This document shows, one piece after another, positions 49,903 through 57,960 of a stretch of DNA of 64,000 bases. This DNA is from Coriobacteriaceae bacterium (GTDB lineage Bacteria; Actinomycetota; Coriobacteriia; Coriobacteriales; Coriobacteriaceae): NCBI GenBank assembly GCA_025757745.1, contig CP107217.1, positions 1,054,001 to 1,118,000 on the forward strand, written 5' to 3'. Position numbers and translations under genes: made by a program. The notes beneath the pieces were generated by a model. It was not told the origin of the DNA. It was given only the letters and a program-made list of their open reading frames with translations, and searched no databases. The first letter of the stretch is position 1; each line of letters opens with the position of its first letter.

Positions 49903-50721
49903 ATGAACAATGTGTCCGAAAAGAACGTCCTGCTCATTGTCGAAGGTGCTAAACGCGAACCTCAGCTGATGGAGCGCATGTTTGAATCTTTTGGCCTCGC
50001 AGATGATCATCAAATTGTCCCTGTCGAGATTAATGTCCATGACTTTCTAGACAAACTCTTTCAAGAATACGGTTGCGATTTTGAGGCTGTTGATCTTAGG
50101 TCCTTTGTTGCCGAGCTTCTTCCGGATAAAGATGATGCGACAGAGCTTCTCGAATCCAGTTTTACTGACACCTTGCTCATATTTGACTTAGATCCTCAGG
50201 ACAATCGGCACGATTTTAAGCGGCTTGAGCTAATGCAAGACTATTACTGCGATAGTACTGATATGGGTCAACTATATCTAAGCTATCCATCGGTTGAAGC
50301 ATATCGTGATTTTGATCCCTCGAAGTTTTTCTCTCTGGATGATGCCTTTGTTCCTTCAGATGTGATTTATGGCCAGCGATCTTACAAGGACTGGGTTGCC
50401 AGGAGGGGAGATTCGCTTGCGGATATTGGGCGTATTGATGGCTATACATTTGCTTGCATTATTGCCGTTCATGCCCTTAGGTCGCTATGGTTAACTAATG
50501 AACAGGCGACGCAAAATGCAAACGAGTGTATGGCTGACTTAGCTGCGACTGTGGCGGACATCAATCATTCTGAACTTTTGCTCAACGAGATTGATCGTCT
50601 GAACAATGATTCATTTTGCGCATGCTGCACCTGTCTATTCTTTATTGTGAATTGGCCTAAGCGACTTAACGACGTTTTGAATAAGGCGATTAAGAGGGGT
50701 TTGGGTATTCGTTTGTTCTAA
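49903..50721 (+). CDS. TOPRIM-like partner protein of the second ATPase
   Basis: 272 residues. VLLIVEGAKREPQLMERMFE gives the TOPRIM glutamate motif and DTLLIFDLDPQDNRHDFKRL the DxD motif; SYPSVEAYRDF takes the position of the family's NPxxE-like element. It is not RloB in the strict sense (no SNPCFELW). With the ATPase it forms a two-gene module of the OLD/PARIS-like type, a predicted defence function. Its stop codon TAA (50719-50721) is followed directly by the in-frame remnant of a VTC-domain gene, so the island boundary is here. Confidence 0.75.
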   Translation: MNNVSEKNVLLIVEGAKREPQLMERMFESFGLADDHQIVPVEINVHDFLDKLFQEYGCDFEAVDLRSFVAELLPDKDDATELLESSFTDTLLIFDLDPQDNRHDFKRLELMQDYYCDSTDMGQLYLSYPSVEAYRDFDPSKFFSLDDAFVPSDVIYGQRSYKDWVARRGDSLADIGRIDGYTFACIIAVHALRSLWLTNEQATQNANECMADLAATVADINHSELLLNEIDRLNNDSFCACCTCLFFIVNWPKRLNDVLNKAIKRGLGIRLF

Positions 50722-51145
50722 ATCTATAACGGCAGCGACAAGATGATTAAGCTTGAGCGCAAAAAGAAGTACGGCAGCTGGATCTACAAGGAGGACGCGC
50801 CACTTACACGCGGTGAGTTTGAGCAGATTCTGGCTGGCGATTACGACTTTTTGCTGAGGAGCCCCTATCCGCTCTGTCGCGAGTTCTACATCGAGTGCAT
50901 CTGCAACATGATGCGCCCGTGGGCCATCGTGGACTATGAGCGTGAGCCGTGGGTGATGGACGAAGGTACCGTGCGCATTACGTTTGACATGAACATGCAC
51001 GCGGCGGTGGGAAGCTTTGACATTTTTGATGCAACGCTGTCCGCATTGCTCGTACTGGAGCCCGGCAAACTGGTGATGGAGGTCAAGTTTACCGAGTTTT
51101 GCCACAGCTGGTGCGTGATACGGTGCCGCCGAGTGTGGGTTTGGT
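50722..51145 (+). pseudogene. Remnant of a VTC-domain (polyphosphate polymerase-like) gene
   Basis: From the base after the TOPRIM stop the frame reads IYNGSDKMIKLERKKKYGSW, the middle of a VTC domain, then REFYIECICNMMRP, GTVRITFDMNMHAAVGSF and LEPGKLVMEVKFTEF. The N-terminal half is missing, cut exactly at the defence-module end. A base is lost in the T-run near 51093: with TTTTT instead of TTTT the frame gives TEFLPQLVRDTVPPS, the usual C-terminus. In Gram-positive bacteria a VTC gene commonly precedes a DUF4956 gene, as here. Confidence 0.75.
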
Positions 51146-51175
51146 CAGGTCGACCCTGCCAAGATTGGTCTGTCG

Positions 51176-51979
51176 ATGTTCGTGGCGCTCGCCATGGGCA
51201 TCCGGATCTATTACGTTTACAAGCGCTTTTTTACCGGCGTGGTGTATTCGCGCAGTTTTGCCGTGACGCTTGTGGGTATGTGCGTGCTCACGTGTATGGT
51301 GACGCTCGCGATCTCGACGAACGTGGTCATCTCGCTCGGTATGGTCGGTGCTCTGTCTATCGTCCGCTACCGTACGGCGGTCAAGGATCCGCTCGACCTG
51401 CTGTATCTGTTTTGGGCCATTACCACGGGCATTACGGCGGGTGCCGGCATGTATGCGCTCGTGGAGCTCGCAGCGGTGGTCATCATGGCGATGATTGCCG
51501 ACTTTGCGAGCCACCAGGACAAGGCGCGCGTGTACATGATGGTCATTCACTACACGGGCCAGACCACCAGCGACGATATCGTGCGTGCGTTTGTGCGTAC
51601 CAAGTTTACCGTCAAGTCCAAGACCATGCACGGCGACAAGGTCGAGATGGCTGTCGAGGTGTTCTCGGACGGTGTGGATATGCCCTATGCCGATGCCATC
51701 CGCGCGCTCGACGGCGTGGAAGATCTAACGCTCCTCCAGTACAACGGCGAGTACCATGGGTATAGCCCTAGCGAGCAGATTGCACAAAGAGGGGCGCTCC
51801 TGGTCGAGCATACGTCAGCGAGCGGGCGGCTGCCGTGGCGAGGTGCCGCGAAAGAGGAGCGACGCGTACTTCATGTACGCGAGCGACGGTTTGAGCGGCA
51901 GATCGCCCGGCAGATGTCCGCGCAGCGTCGAGCAGTCCGGCGTTCGTTAGAACGCCGGAACGAACAGGTATCATGGTGA
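51176..51979 (+). CDS. DUF4956 membrane protein with repeat-derived C-terminal tail
   Basis: A membrane protein with helices around FAVTLVGMCVLTCMVTLAIS, LGMVGALSIVRYRTAVKDPL and AGAGMYALVELAAVVIMAMI; the VGALSIVRYRT segment is the DUF4956 hallmark. The cytoplasmic C-terminal domain would end at about LLQYNGEYHG, where relatives stop. Here the frame runs on for some 65 residues because a family 2 palindromic element (51830-51913 plus flanks) follows; that tail is translated repeat. The N-terminus also looks short, without a good ribosome-binding site before ATG 51176. The gene may no longer be fully functional. Confidence 0.7.
   Translation: MFVALAMGIRIYYVYKRFFTGVVYSRSFAVTLVGMCVLTCMVTLAISTNVVISLGMVGALSIVRYRTAVKDPLDLLYLFWAITTGITAGAGMYALVELAAVVIMAMIADFASHQDKARVYMMVIHYTGQTTSDDIVRAFVRTKFTVKSKTMHGDKVEMAVEVFSDGVDMPYADAIRALDGVEDLTLLQYNGEYHGYSPSEQIAQRGALLVEHTSASGRLPWRGAAKEERRVLHVRERRFERQIARQMSAQRRAVRRSLERRNEQVSW
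51830..51913 (+). repeat. Nested palindromic element, family 2, copy 1 (overlaps the end of the DUF4956 gene)
   Basis: The core 51850-51900 begins GAAAGAGGAGCGACGCGTAC, holds the hairpin CGCGTAC-TTCAT-GTACGCG, and ends GACGGTTTGAGCGGCA. It is almost identical to 59497-59546 on the other strand. Outer arms 51830-51849 (CTGCCGTGGCGAGGTGCCGC) and 51895-51913 pair with a one-base bulge and differ from the arms of copy 2. Confidence 0.85.
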
Positions 51980-52005
51980 AAGCGATTTCAATGACAGGGG
52001 TACTC

Positions 52006-52986
52006 GTGGTAAAGATGAAAGATGTGGCCGAGTTGGCGGGCGTTTCGAGCGCCGCCGTCTCGCGCTACCTCAACGGTGGATATATCTCGGCGGACAAGGC
52101 CGAGCGCATTAAGCAGGCGATTGAGCTGACCGGATACGTGCGGTCCAGCCAGGCTCGCGCGCTGCGCACCGGCTCCACCAAGCTCATCGGCGTCATCGTG
52201 CCCAAGATCAACTCGGAATCCGTGAGCCGCATTACCGCCGGCATCGGCCAGGTGCTCGGTCGTCGTGGCTACCAGATGCTGCTTGCCAATACTGACAATG
52301 CCCCCGATCGCGAGCTCGAATACCTCGATTTATTCCAAAACCACCCAGTCGATGGCATTGTGCTGGTGGCAACTATGATTACCGACGAGCACCGTCGGGC
52401 GATTGAGTCGTGCCGCGTGCCCATCGTGCTGATCGGCCAGAATGTTGAGGGCGCGGCGTGCGTCTATCACGACGATTACGAGGCCGCCTTTGAGCTGGGC
52501 CATGCGCTTGGGGGTCGCGTGGACGGCAAGATTGCCTATATTGGAGTTACCGAGGAGGATCGCGCGGCCGGTTATGACCGCCGTCGCGGTTTTGAGGCCG
52601 GCTTGCGCGCCGCGGGCAACCCGCTCGATGCCGCCTTGATTCGCCTGGGCTCGTTTACGCTCGATTCGGGCTATGGTGCGGCGCGTGAGCTGCTTTCCGT
52701 CGCTCCCGATGTTTCATTTATCGCCTGCGCGACCGACACCATGGCGGCGGGCGCGCTGCGTGCCATCGATGAGGTTCGCGGCATGGGCGAGGGCATACAC
52801 CGCGTGAGTGGTTTTGGCGACAATGCGTTTTTGCGCGCGCTGACGGGCGGCATTCCCACCGTGCATTATGGCTACCTGACCAGTGGCGTCGAGGCGACCA
52901 ATATGTTGCTCAACACGCTCGATGGCGTGGAGGGGGAGAGCGGTCTCAAGACACTCAAGCTCGGTCATCAGCTTATGAATGTCTAG
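52006..52986 (+). CDS. LacI-family transcriptional regulator (probable sucrose-operon repressor)
   Basis: 326 residues. The helix-turn-helix MKDVAELAGVSSAAVSRYLN with hinge helix SSQARALRTGST is followed by a periplasmic-binding-protein-like sensor domain (KLIGVIVPKINSESVSRITA). GTG 52006, five bases after AGGGG, is preferred over ATG 52015 (too far) and over the upstream ATGs within the repeat. Immediately downstream are two near-palindromic operator-like sites, a PTS sucrose permease and a GH32 enzyme, so it most likely represses this unit in the absence of sucrose or its phosphate. Confidence 0.87.
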   Translation: MVKMKDVAELAGVSSAAVSRYLNGGYISADKAERIKQAIELTGYVRSSQARALRTGSTKLIGVIVPKINSESVSRITAGIGQVLGRRGYQMLLANTDNAPDRELEYLDLFQNHPVDGIVLVATMITDEHRRAIESCRVPIVLIGQNVEGAACVYHDDYEAAFELGHALGGRVDGKIAYIGVTEEDRAAGYDRRRGFEAGLRAAGNPLDAALIRLGSFTLDSGYGAARELLSVAPDVSFIACATDTMAAGALRAIDEVRGMGEGIHRVSGFGDNAFLRALTGGIPTVHYGYLTSGVEATNMLLNTLDGVEGESGLKTLKLGHQLMNV

Positions 52987-53073
52987 GTCTTGGGCATGTC
53001 TGTCTGCCTCTGAGCCCTTATGTTTGTCTCAAAACTACCATTCACCGGCTTTTTCCTACTGTTCACCCTACTA

Positions 53074-53113
53074 TGAAAACGATTGCAGACATATGAAACT
53101 GAAATCGATTACA
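53074..53113 (+). promoter_or_regulatory. Two LacI-type operator candidates upstream of the sucrose PTS gene
   Basis: TGAAAACGATTGCA (53074-53087) and TGAAATCGATTACA (53100-53113) share the consensus TGAAAnCGATTnCA, close to the AAnCGnTT-centred palindromes of LacI/ScrR-type regulators. Their centres are 26 nt apart, and both precede GGAGGAAAGGGAAG and ATG 53170. Confidence 0.65.
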
Positions 53114-53169
53114 GTGTAAGTGTCAAAGATGGCCGGGTGTAAATGCGCCCGTTGGAGGAAAGGGAAGTC

Positions 53170-54570
53170 ATGGACTACCGCAAATCAGCCCAAGAGGTGC
53201 TCGACAACATCGGTGGCGCCGACAACGTTGTTTCGGCCGCGCACTGCGCCACTCGCCTGCGCCTGGTGATTGCCGATAACACTAAGGTTAACAAGGAGGC
53301 CCTCGAGAACGTCGACGGCGCCAAGGGCGTCTTTGAGGCCCAGGGCCAGCTCCAGATTATTTTTGGCACCGGCACCGTCAACAAGGTCTACGAGGAGTTC
53401 ATCGCGCTCAGCGGCGTCGAGGCTGCAACCAAGGCCGAGGTCAAGGAGGCCGCGGCTCAGCAGCAGAACATCTTTATGCGTGCCATTAAGGTGCTCGGCG
53501 ATGTCTTTGTCCCCATCATCCCCGCCATCGTGGCTTCGGGCCTGCTGCTGGGCATTATGAGCGCCCTCAACTTTATGGCCTCCAACGGCTTTATCGCGCT
53601 CGATACCAATAACTTTATCTACAAGATTGCCGACCTGGTCTCGGGCACGTCCTTTGGCATTCTGCAGATCCTGATCGGCTACTCCGCCGCCAAGGCCTTT
53701 GGCGCCAACCCGTATCTGGGCGCTGTCGTCGGCGGTGCGTTCATCAACTCCTCGCTGCAGAGCGCTTACACGGTTGCCTCCGAGGGCGTTCAGACCATGG
53801 TCACCGTCATTCCCGGCGTGTACAGCTTTGAGTGGGTCGGCTATCAGGGCCATGTGATCCCCATCGTCATCGCCTGCGCCATTCTGGCCTTCCTCGAGAA
53901 GCGCCTGCACAAGATCGTTCCCGAGATGTTCGACCTCTTTGTGACCCCGCTTGTCTCCGTGTTCGTGACCGTGCTCGTGACGCTCGTTGCCGTCGGTCCC
54001 ATCTTCGTGTGGGCCGAGAACGCCATCCTCGGTCTGATCCAGGCCCTGCTGACCCTGCCCTTCGGCATCGGTTCCTTTATCGTCGGCCTGTTCTATGCTC
54101 CCACGGTCGTTACCGGTATCCACCAGATGTACACCGCCATCGACCTGGGCCAACTCGCCCAGTACGGCGTGACCTACTGGCTGCCCATCGCCAGCGCTGC
54201 CAACATCGCCCAGGGTGGTGCCGCGCTCGCCGTTGCCTTTAAGACCCGCGATGCCAAGATTAAGGGCCTGGCGCTTCCTTCGGCTCTGTCCGCCTTCATG
54301 GGCATTACCGAGCCTGCTATCTTCGGTGTGAACCTACGCTTCTTTAAGCCCTTCATCGCCGGCTGCATCGGCGGCGGTTGCGGTGCCCTGGTCTGCGCGC
54401 TCACCTCGCTTGCTGCTTCCGGCACCGGCGTTACCGGTATCTTCGGTATCCTGCTGTGCCTGGCCCAGCCCGTGCAGTACGCGATCATGTTTGCGGTCGC
54501 CGCGCTGGTTTCCTTTGGCGTCTCGTTTGTTCTGTACAAGGACGAGCCTAAGGCTTCCGAGCAGGCCTAA
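53170..54570 (+). CDS. PTS transporter subunit EIIBC, sucrose-type
   Basis: 466 residues. The N-terminal EIIB domain contains the phosphorylated cysteine in AAHCATRLRLVI (about residue 27). The EIIC domain follows, with membrane helices such as IIPAIVASGLLLGIMSALNF and the substrate-region motif ITEPAIFGVNLRF (GITEPAIFG). Sucrose is inferred from the adjacent GH32 enzyme and from similarity to the sucrose/trehalose EIIBC group. No EIIA domain is present; another EIIA must serve. A GC-rich inverted repeat (54591-54615) follows the gene. Confidence 0.85.
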   Translation: MDYRKSAQEVLDNIGGADNVVSAAHCATRLRLVIADNTKVNKEALENVDGAKGVFEAQGQLQIIFGTGTVNKVYEEFIALSGVEAATKAEVKEAAAQQQNIFMRAIKVLGDVFVPIIPAIVASGLLLGIMSALNFMASNGFIALDTNNFIYKIADLVSGTSFGILQILIGYSAAKAFGANPYLGAVVGGAFINSSLQSAYTVASEGVQTMVTVIPGVYSFEWVGYQGHVIPIVIACAILAFLEKRLHKIVPEMFDLFVTPLVSVFVTVLVTLVAVGPIFVWAENAILGLIQALLTLPFGIGSFIVGLFYAPTVVTGIHQMYTAIDLGQLAQYGVTYWLPIASAANIAQGGAALAVAFKTRDAKIKGLALPSALSAFMGITEPAIFGVNLRFFKPFIAGCIGGGCGALVCALTSLAASGTGVTGIFGILLCLAQPVQYAIMFAVAALVSFGVSFVLYKDEPKASEQA

Positions 54571-54664
54571 GAGCTTTTGATTGAGGGAATGCCCGCGGGC
54601 TGTATGCTCGCGGGTGTTTCCCGCATCTGGCGCCTTGTAACTTTCGATCCGTTAGGACTTTGAT

Positions 54665-56206
54665 ATGTCTAATGCACTTGGTCGCGACCTTGCAAAGCTG
54701 GTCGCCGCTGTTGACGCCGCCGCCTCTGAGTGCGGTCATGGCGCGTATGGCCAGCGCTTCCACATTATGCCGCCGGCGGGTTGGCTCAACGACCCCAACG
54801 GTCTTTGCCAGGCGGGCGGCGTGTTCCATGCCTATTTTCAGTATGCGCCGTTTGATGTCGAGGGTGGCGTTAAGGTCTGGGGCCATGCGACGAGCCGCGA
54901 CCTTATGAAGTGGGAATATGTTGGAGCGCCGTTGCTTCCCGACGAGCCGTTCGACTGTCATGGCGTGTATTCGGGCTCCGCGCTTGCCGAGGACGGTCGC
55001 ATTCGCGTGCTGTACACAGGCAACGTGAAGCTATCCGATGCGGACGGGACGTACGACTACGTCAATACCGGCCGCCGCGCCGATACTGTTTATGTCGAGA
55101 GCGTTGATGGCCTTGCCGGTCGGGAGTTCAGCCAAAAGCGCGTGGTGCTGGCGTCCGATGATTATCCCGAGGATTTGACCTGCCATGTGCGCGATCCCAA
55201 GGTATGGCGTGACGCGGACGGGCGTTATCACATGGTGCTGGGCGCCCGTCGTCGCGTGGATGGGCCGCATGTCGAGAGCCGTTTTTGTGCGATGCACGGC
55301 GAGGGTGCCGGGCGCGATGTGGGCGAGATCCTGGTGTATGGCTCGGCCGATATGCTGAGCTGGGAGCTCGAGACCCGTGTGTCTACGCCCGAGCGTTTTG
55401 GCTTTATGTGGGAGTGCCCGGGGTATCTTGAGCTTAAGGCCGATGACGGTGTGCCGGTGAAGTTCCTGTCCTTCTCTCCTCAGGGGCTCGAGGGCGGTCG
55501 TTGGGACCGCGGCAACGTATACGCTGCTGGCTACATGCCTGTAACGGGCGACATTACCGGTGGTGACGGTACCTATGAGCCGGGCGAATTCCGCCTGTGG
55601 GACGCCGGTTTTGACTTCTATGCGCCGCAGGAGTTCACGGCCGAGGACGGTCGCCATATTCTAATCGGCTGGATGGGTATGCCCGATGAGCCGACCTATG
55701 GCAACGCACCCACCGTGGCGTGTGGCTGGCAGCACTGCATGACGGTGCCGCGTGAGCTTACAGCCGGCGCCGGCGGCGTGGTGCTGCAGCAGCCGGTGCG
55801 CGAGATCGAGCGCCATTATGCCTCGGTGCGTGTGGGGGAGGGCTCGTTGGAGGTTGCCGGCGAAACCTGCTTTGACGTTGTTGTCGACGGTGTCGACGGC
55901 GCATTTACCGCGACCGTTGATGGCGAGCTGAAGCTGGCGTTTGTGCCCGCCAACGGCGAGCTACCCGCGCGCTTTGAGATGCGATTTGCCGATGAGGATC
56001 GCGCTTCTGCCGGCTGCGGTCGTACCGTGCGCTGGGAGCCCGTCGACGAGGTTCGTAACGTGCGCATTGTCGGCGATGTTTCGTCGGTCGAGGTGTTTGT
56101 GAACGATGGCGCGCTCGTGTTCTCGACGCGCATCTATCCCGAGGCCTATGGCGTGACCGTTGACGCTCCGGGCGCGAACGTGACCTATCACACGCTCAAC
56201 ATCTAG
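54665..56206 (+). CDS. GH32 sucrose-6-phosphate hydrolase / beta-fructofuranosidase
   Basis: 513 residues, cytoplasmic. The catalytic nucleophile lies in WLNDPNG (residues 36-42), the transition-state stabiliser in HVRDPKVW and the acid/base glutamate in MWECPGYLEL. The C-terminal beta-sandwich domain ends with SSVEVFVNDGALVFSTRIYP, typical for GH32. It should split the sucrose-6-phosphate delivered by the PTS permease upstream into glucose-6-phosphate and fructose. A strong terminator follows at 56245. Confidence 0.9.
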   Translation: MSNALGRDLAKLVAAVDAAASECGHGAYGQRFHIMPPAGWLNDPNGLCQAGGVFHAYFQYAPFDVEGGVKVWGHATSRDLMKWEYVGAPLLPDEPFDCHGVYSGSALAEDGRIRVLYTGNVKLSDADGTYDYVNTGRRADTVYVESVDGLAGREFSQKRVVLASDDYPEDLTCHVRDPKVWRDADGRYHMVLGARRRVDGPHVESRFCAMHGEGAGRDVGEILVYGSADMLSWELETRVSTPERFGFMWECPGYLELKADDGVPVKFLSFSPQGLEGGRWDRGNVYAAGYMPVTGDITGGDGTYEPGEFRLWDAGFDFYAPQEFTAEDGRHILIGWMGMPDEPTYGNAPTVACGWQHCMTVPRELTAGAGGVVLQQPVREIERHYASVRVGEGSLEVAGETCFDVVVDGVDGAFTATVDGELKLAFVPANGELPARFEMRFADEDRASAGCGRTVRWEPVDEVRNVRIVGDVSSVEVFVNDGALVFSTRIYPEAYGVTVDAPGANVTYHTLNI

Positions 56207-56244
56207 GCGATTGGTCGTCTATCGGCGCTATACTGCAGCCGTTG

Positions 56245-56280
56245 CCCACGATGCGGGGAACATCCGCATCGTGGGTTTTT
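56245..56280 (+). terminator. Terminator after the GH32 gene
   Basis: A 12-bp perfect stem (CCCACGATGCGG at 56245-56256, CCGCATCGTGGG at 56264-56275) with a 7-nt loop is followed by TTTTT. Confidence 0.9.
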
Positions 56281-56302
56281 GCTTATGAAGGGACGGTGTC
56301 GT

Positions 56303-57295
56303 GTGGATGTACAGCAGCTAGAAGAGGCCTGGGCTGCAAGGGCCGGCGCGCGTGAGGCGTGGTTGCTTGCGGCCTCGCATGTGCCGGCGGCGCTGTCGCA
56401 ATTGGGTATTGTGCGTCCCGGTGACCGTCTGGTGGCCTTTGCGGATGACTTTGCCGATGCGTTTGCGCACGGCTTTGAAGGCTGTGATGTTGTGCTCGTG
56501 GACCCGCCGTCGGTTGCGGCGTTTACTGCCGCGTCCGAGGATTTTGATGCTTCGTTTGATGCCGAGGGACCGCATCTGTGGTGGTTCGTCAACTCTATCG
56601 GCGGGTTTGGTCTTCGTGTGCCCGAACTTCGTGCTCTGGGCCGCGCGGCTCGTGAGGCCCACGCGCTGCTGGTTGTGGACAACACCGTGGCGTCGGCTTT
56701 TGGCTGCAATCCGCTGCGGCTGGGTGCCGTGCTGTCACTTGAGGCGCTCGACCGTGTGTGCGCTGGTAAGGCTCCGCGCAAGTTGGTCGCCGCTTCGGTG
56801 GCGCGCTCGCAGCTCAAGCGCCATCGTATGGATGCCGCGGCTGAGTGCGCGCATGCCCTGCTTGAGGGCCGTGGCTTGGTTAAGCTTGATTTGCTTGCTG
56901 ACGAGGCCGGTGTGCTGGAGTGCGGGCTGGACTCGCTCGATACCCGCATGCAGGCGCATTTCGACCGCGCCCGTGCGCTGGCCGAGTACTTGGCTGCGAA
57001 TGAGATGGTGCGCAACGTGCGCTATCCCGGGCTGAGCTCGCATCCCGACCATGCGGTTGCAACGGGAATCCTCGAGCACGGCTTTGGTCCGGCAGTTGAA
57101 TTTGACCTTATCGAGCGTAGCGCGGGCGAGCTGTTCGACGCTTTGCCGGGGGAGTTTCGCACATCGCCCGCCGGCGGCGCAACGACGCGCCTTTCGGCCC
57201 CACGCGGCAGGCAGGGGAGCACCATCCGCCTCTTCGCCGGTACCGACGATCCCTTGATCGTGGCCGCCACCCTAGATAATGCCCTCCGCAACTAG
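56303..57295 (+). CDS. Degenerate Cys/Met-metabolism PLP-fold protein
   Basis: 330 residues with the fold signatures of cystathionine-synthase/lyase-type enzymes: HLWWFVNSIGGFGLRVPEL, LLVVDNTVASAFGCNPLRLG and, at the end, GATTRLSAPRGRQGSTIRLF. In active members the VDNTFA segment is followed about 20 residues later by SATKY, whose lysine binds PLP. Here that place reads GAVLSLEALDRV, with no lysine. The protein is therefore probably not a normal PLP enzyme. The start is chosen at GTG 56303 behind AAGGGA, since ATG 56285 lies directly after the preceding terminator. Confidence 0.65.
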   Translation: MDVQQLEEAWAARAGAREAWLLAASHVPAALSQLGIVRPGDRLVAFADDFADAFAHGFEGCDVVLVDPPSVAAFTAASEDFDASFDAEGPHLWWFVNSIGGFGLRVPELRALGRAAREAHALLVVDNTVASAFGCNPLRLGAVLSLEALDRVCAGKAPRKLVAASVARSQLKRHRMDAAAECAHALLEGRGLVKLDLLADEAGVLECGLDSLDTRMQAHFDRARALAEYLAANEMVRNVRYPGLSSHPDHAVATGILEHGFGPAVEFDLIERSAGELFDALPGEFRTSPAGGATTRLSAPRGRQGSTIRLFAGTDDPLIVAATLDNALRN

Positions 57296-57317
57296 CTAAA
57301 TCATCCTCAACTCCATA

Positions 57318-57384
57318 AGTTGCGGTGAAATATGGATTGATTTACGGCTTTAACCGCATAAACAGTCCCTATTTCACCGCAACT
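57318..57384 (+). repeat. Inverted-repeat element, family 3, copy 3
   Basis: AGTTGCGGTGAAATATGG (57318 onward) pairs with CCCTATTTCACCGCAACT (ending 57384); the inner parts (GATTGATTT / AAACAGTC) pair with mismatches. It sits between two convergent genes and is followed by an AAAAGCCCCAAATTGGCT element as at 14056. Confidence 0.75.
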
Positions 57385-57422
57385 TAGGAGAAGGGGTTGT
57401 GTAGCTAAAAGCCCCAAATTGG

Positions 57423-57776
57423 CTACTCTTTGATGCTGGCGATGAGGTCGTTGGCTTTGGTGGCGATGACGTTGTTGATGTCGGCCTGCAGCTCCTCGTA
57501 GACCGCTATGGCTCGCTCGCCGGCGGGGGTGAGGGTGGATCCGCGGGCGCCGTCGCGCTCGATGAGCTTGCAGCCCAGCTGACCTTCGGCCTCGTTTACG
57601 ATGCGCCAGGCCTTGGAATACGCCATGCCCATGCTCTTGGCGGCACGGTTGAGCGAGTGCTCGCGGGCGATGCCTTGCAGCAGCAAGACGCAGCCGTGGC
57701 CGAACACGCCCGGCAGATCATTGTCGCACGCTTGAATGACCAGCTTTGCCGTCGTCTTGTACTCCATGTGCTCCAC
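57423..57776 (-). CDS. ModE-like winged-helix regulator
   Basis: 117 residues: a single LysR/ModE-type DNA-binding domain (LLLQGIAREHSLNRAAKSMG, YSKAWRIVNEAEGQLGCKLI, GARGSTLTPAGERAI) without a molybdate-binding (MOP) domain. Stand-alone ModE N-terminal proteins often regulate molybdenum or redox enzymes. A link to the molybdenum hydroxylase at the window's start is possible but only speculative. GTG 57776 and ATG 57767 are both possible starts. Confidence 0.75.
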   Translation of the reverse strand: MEHMEYKTTAKLVIQACDNDLPGVFGHGCVLLLQGIAREHSLNRAAKSMGMAYSKAWRIVNEAEGQLGCKLIERDGARGSTLTPAGERAIAVYEELQADINNVIATKANDLIASIKE

Positions 57777-57960
57777 GTCTCCCCGCTAAAGTGTTTGCTG
57801 GGTAAACGCAAAGCCTGCGTCAAACCCTCATGTGCTCTTCTTAAATCATGCATTGTAGCAGTCAAAGTGCGTTAAGATACTTCCCCAGTATTGGGCGCCC
57901 AAGGTTGGGCTGGGTCCTACGAGGCCTGCAGCCGACCGGTCGCATGGAAAAAGGAGAAAC

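Noticed and set aside
32357..50721. Integrative conjugative element or prophage
   Set aside because: No integrase, relaxase, conjugation or phage structural gene is visible; the block looks like an accumulation of defence genes and remnants.
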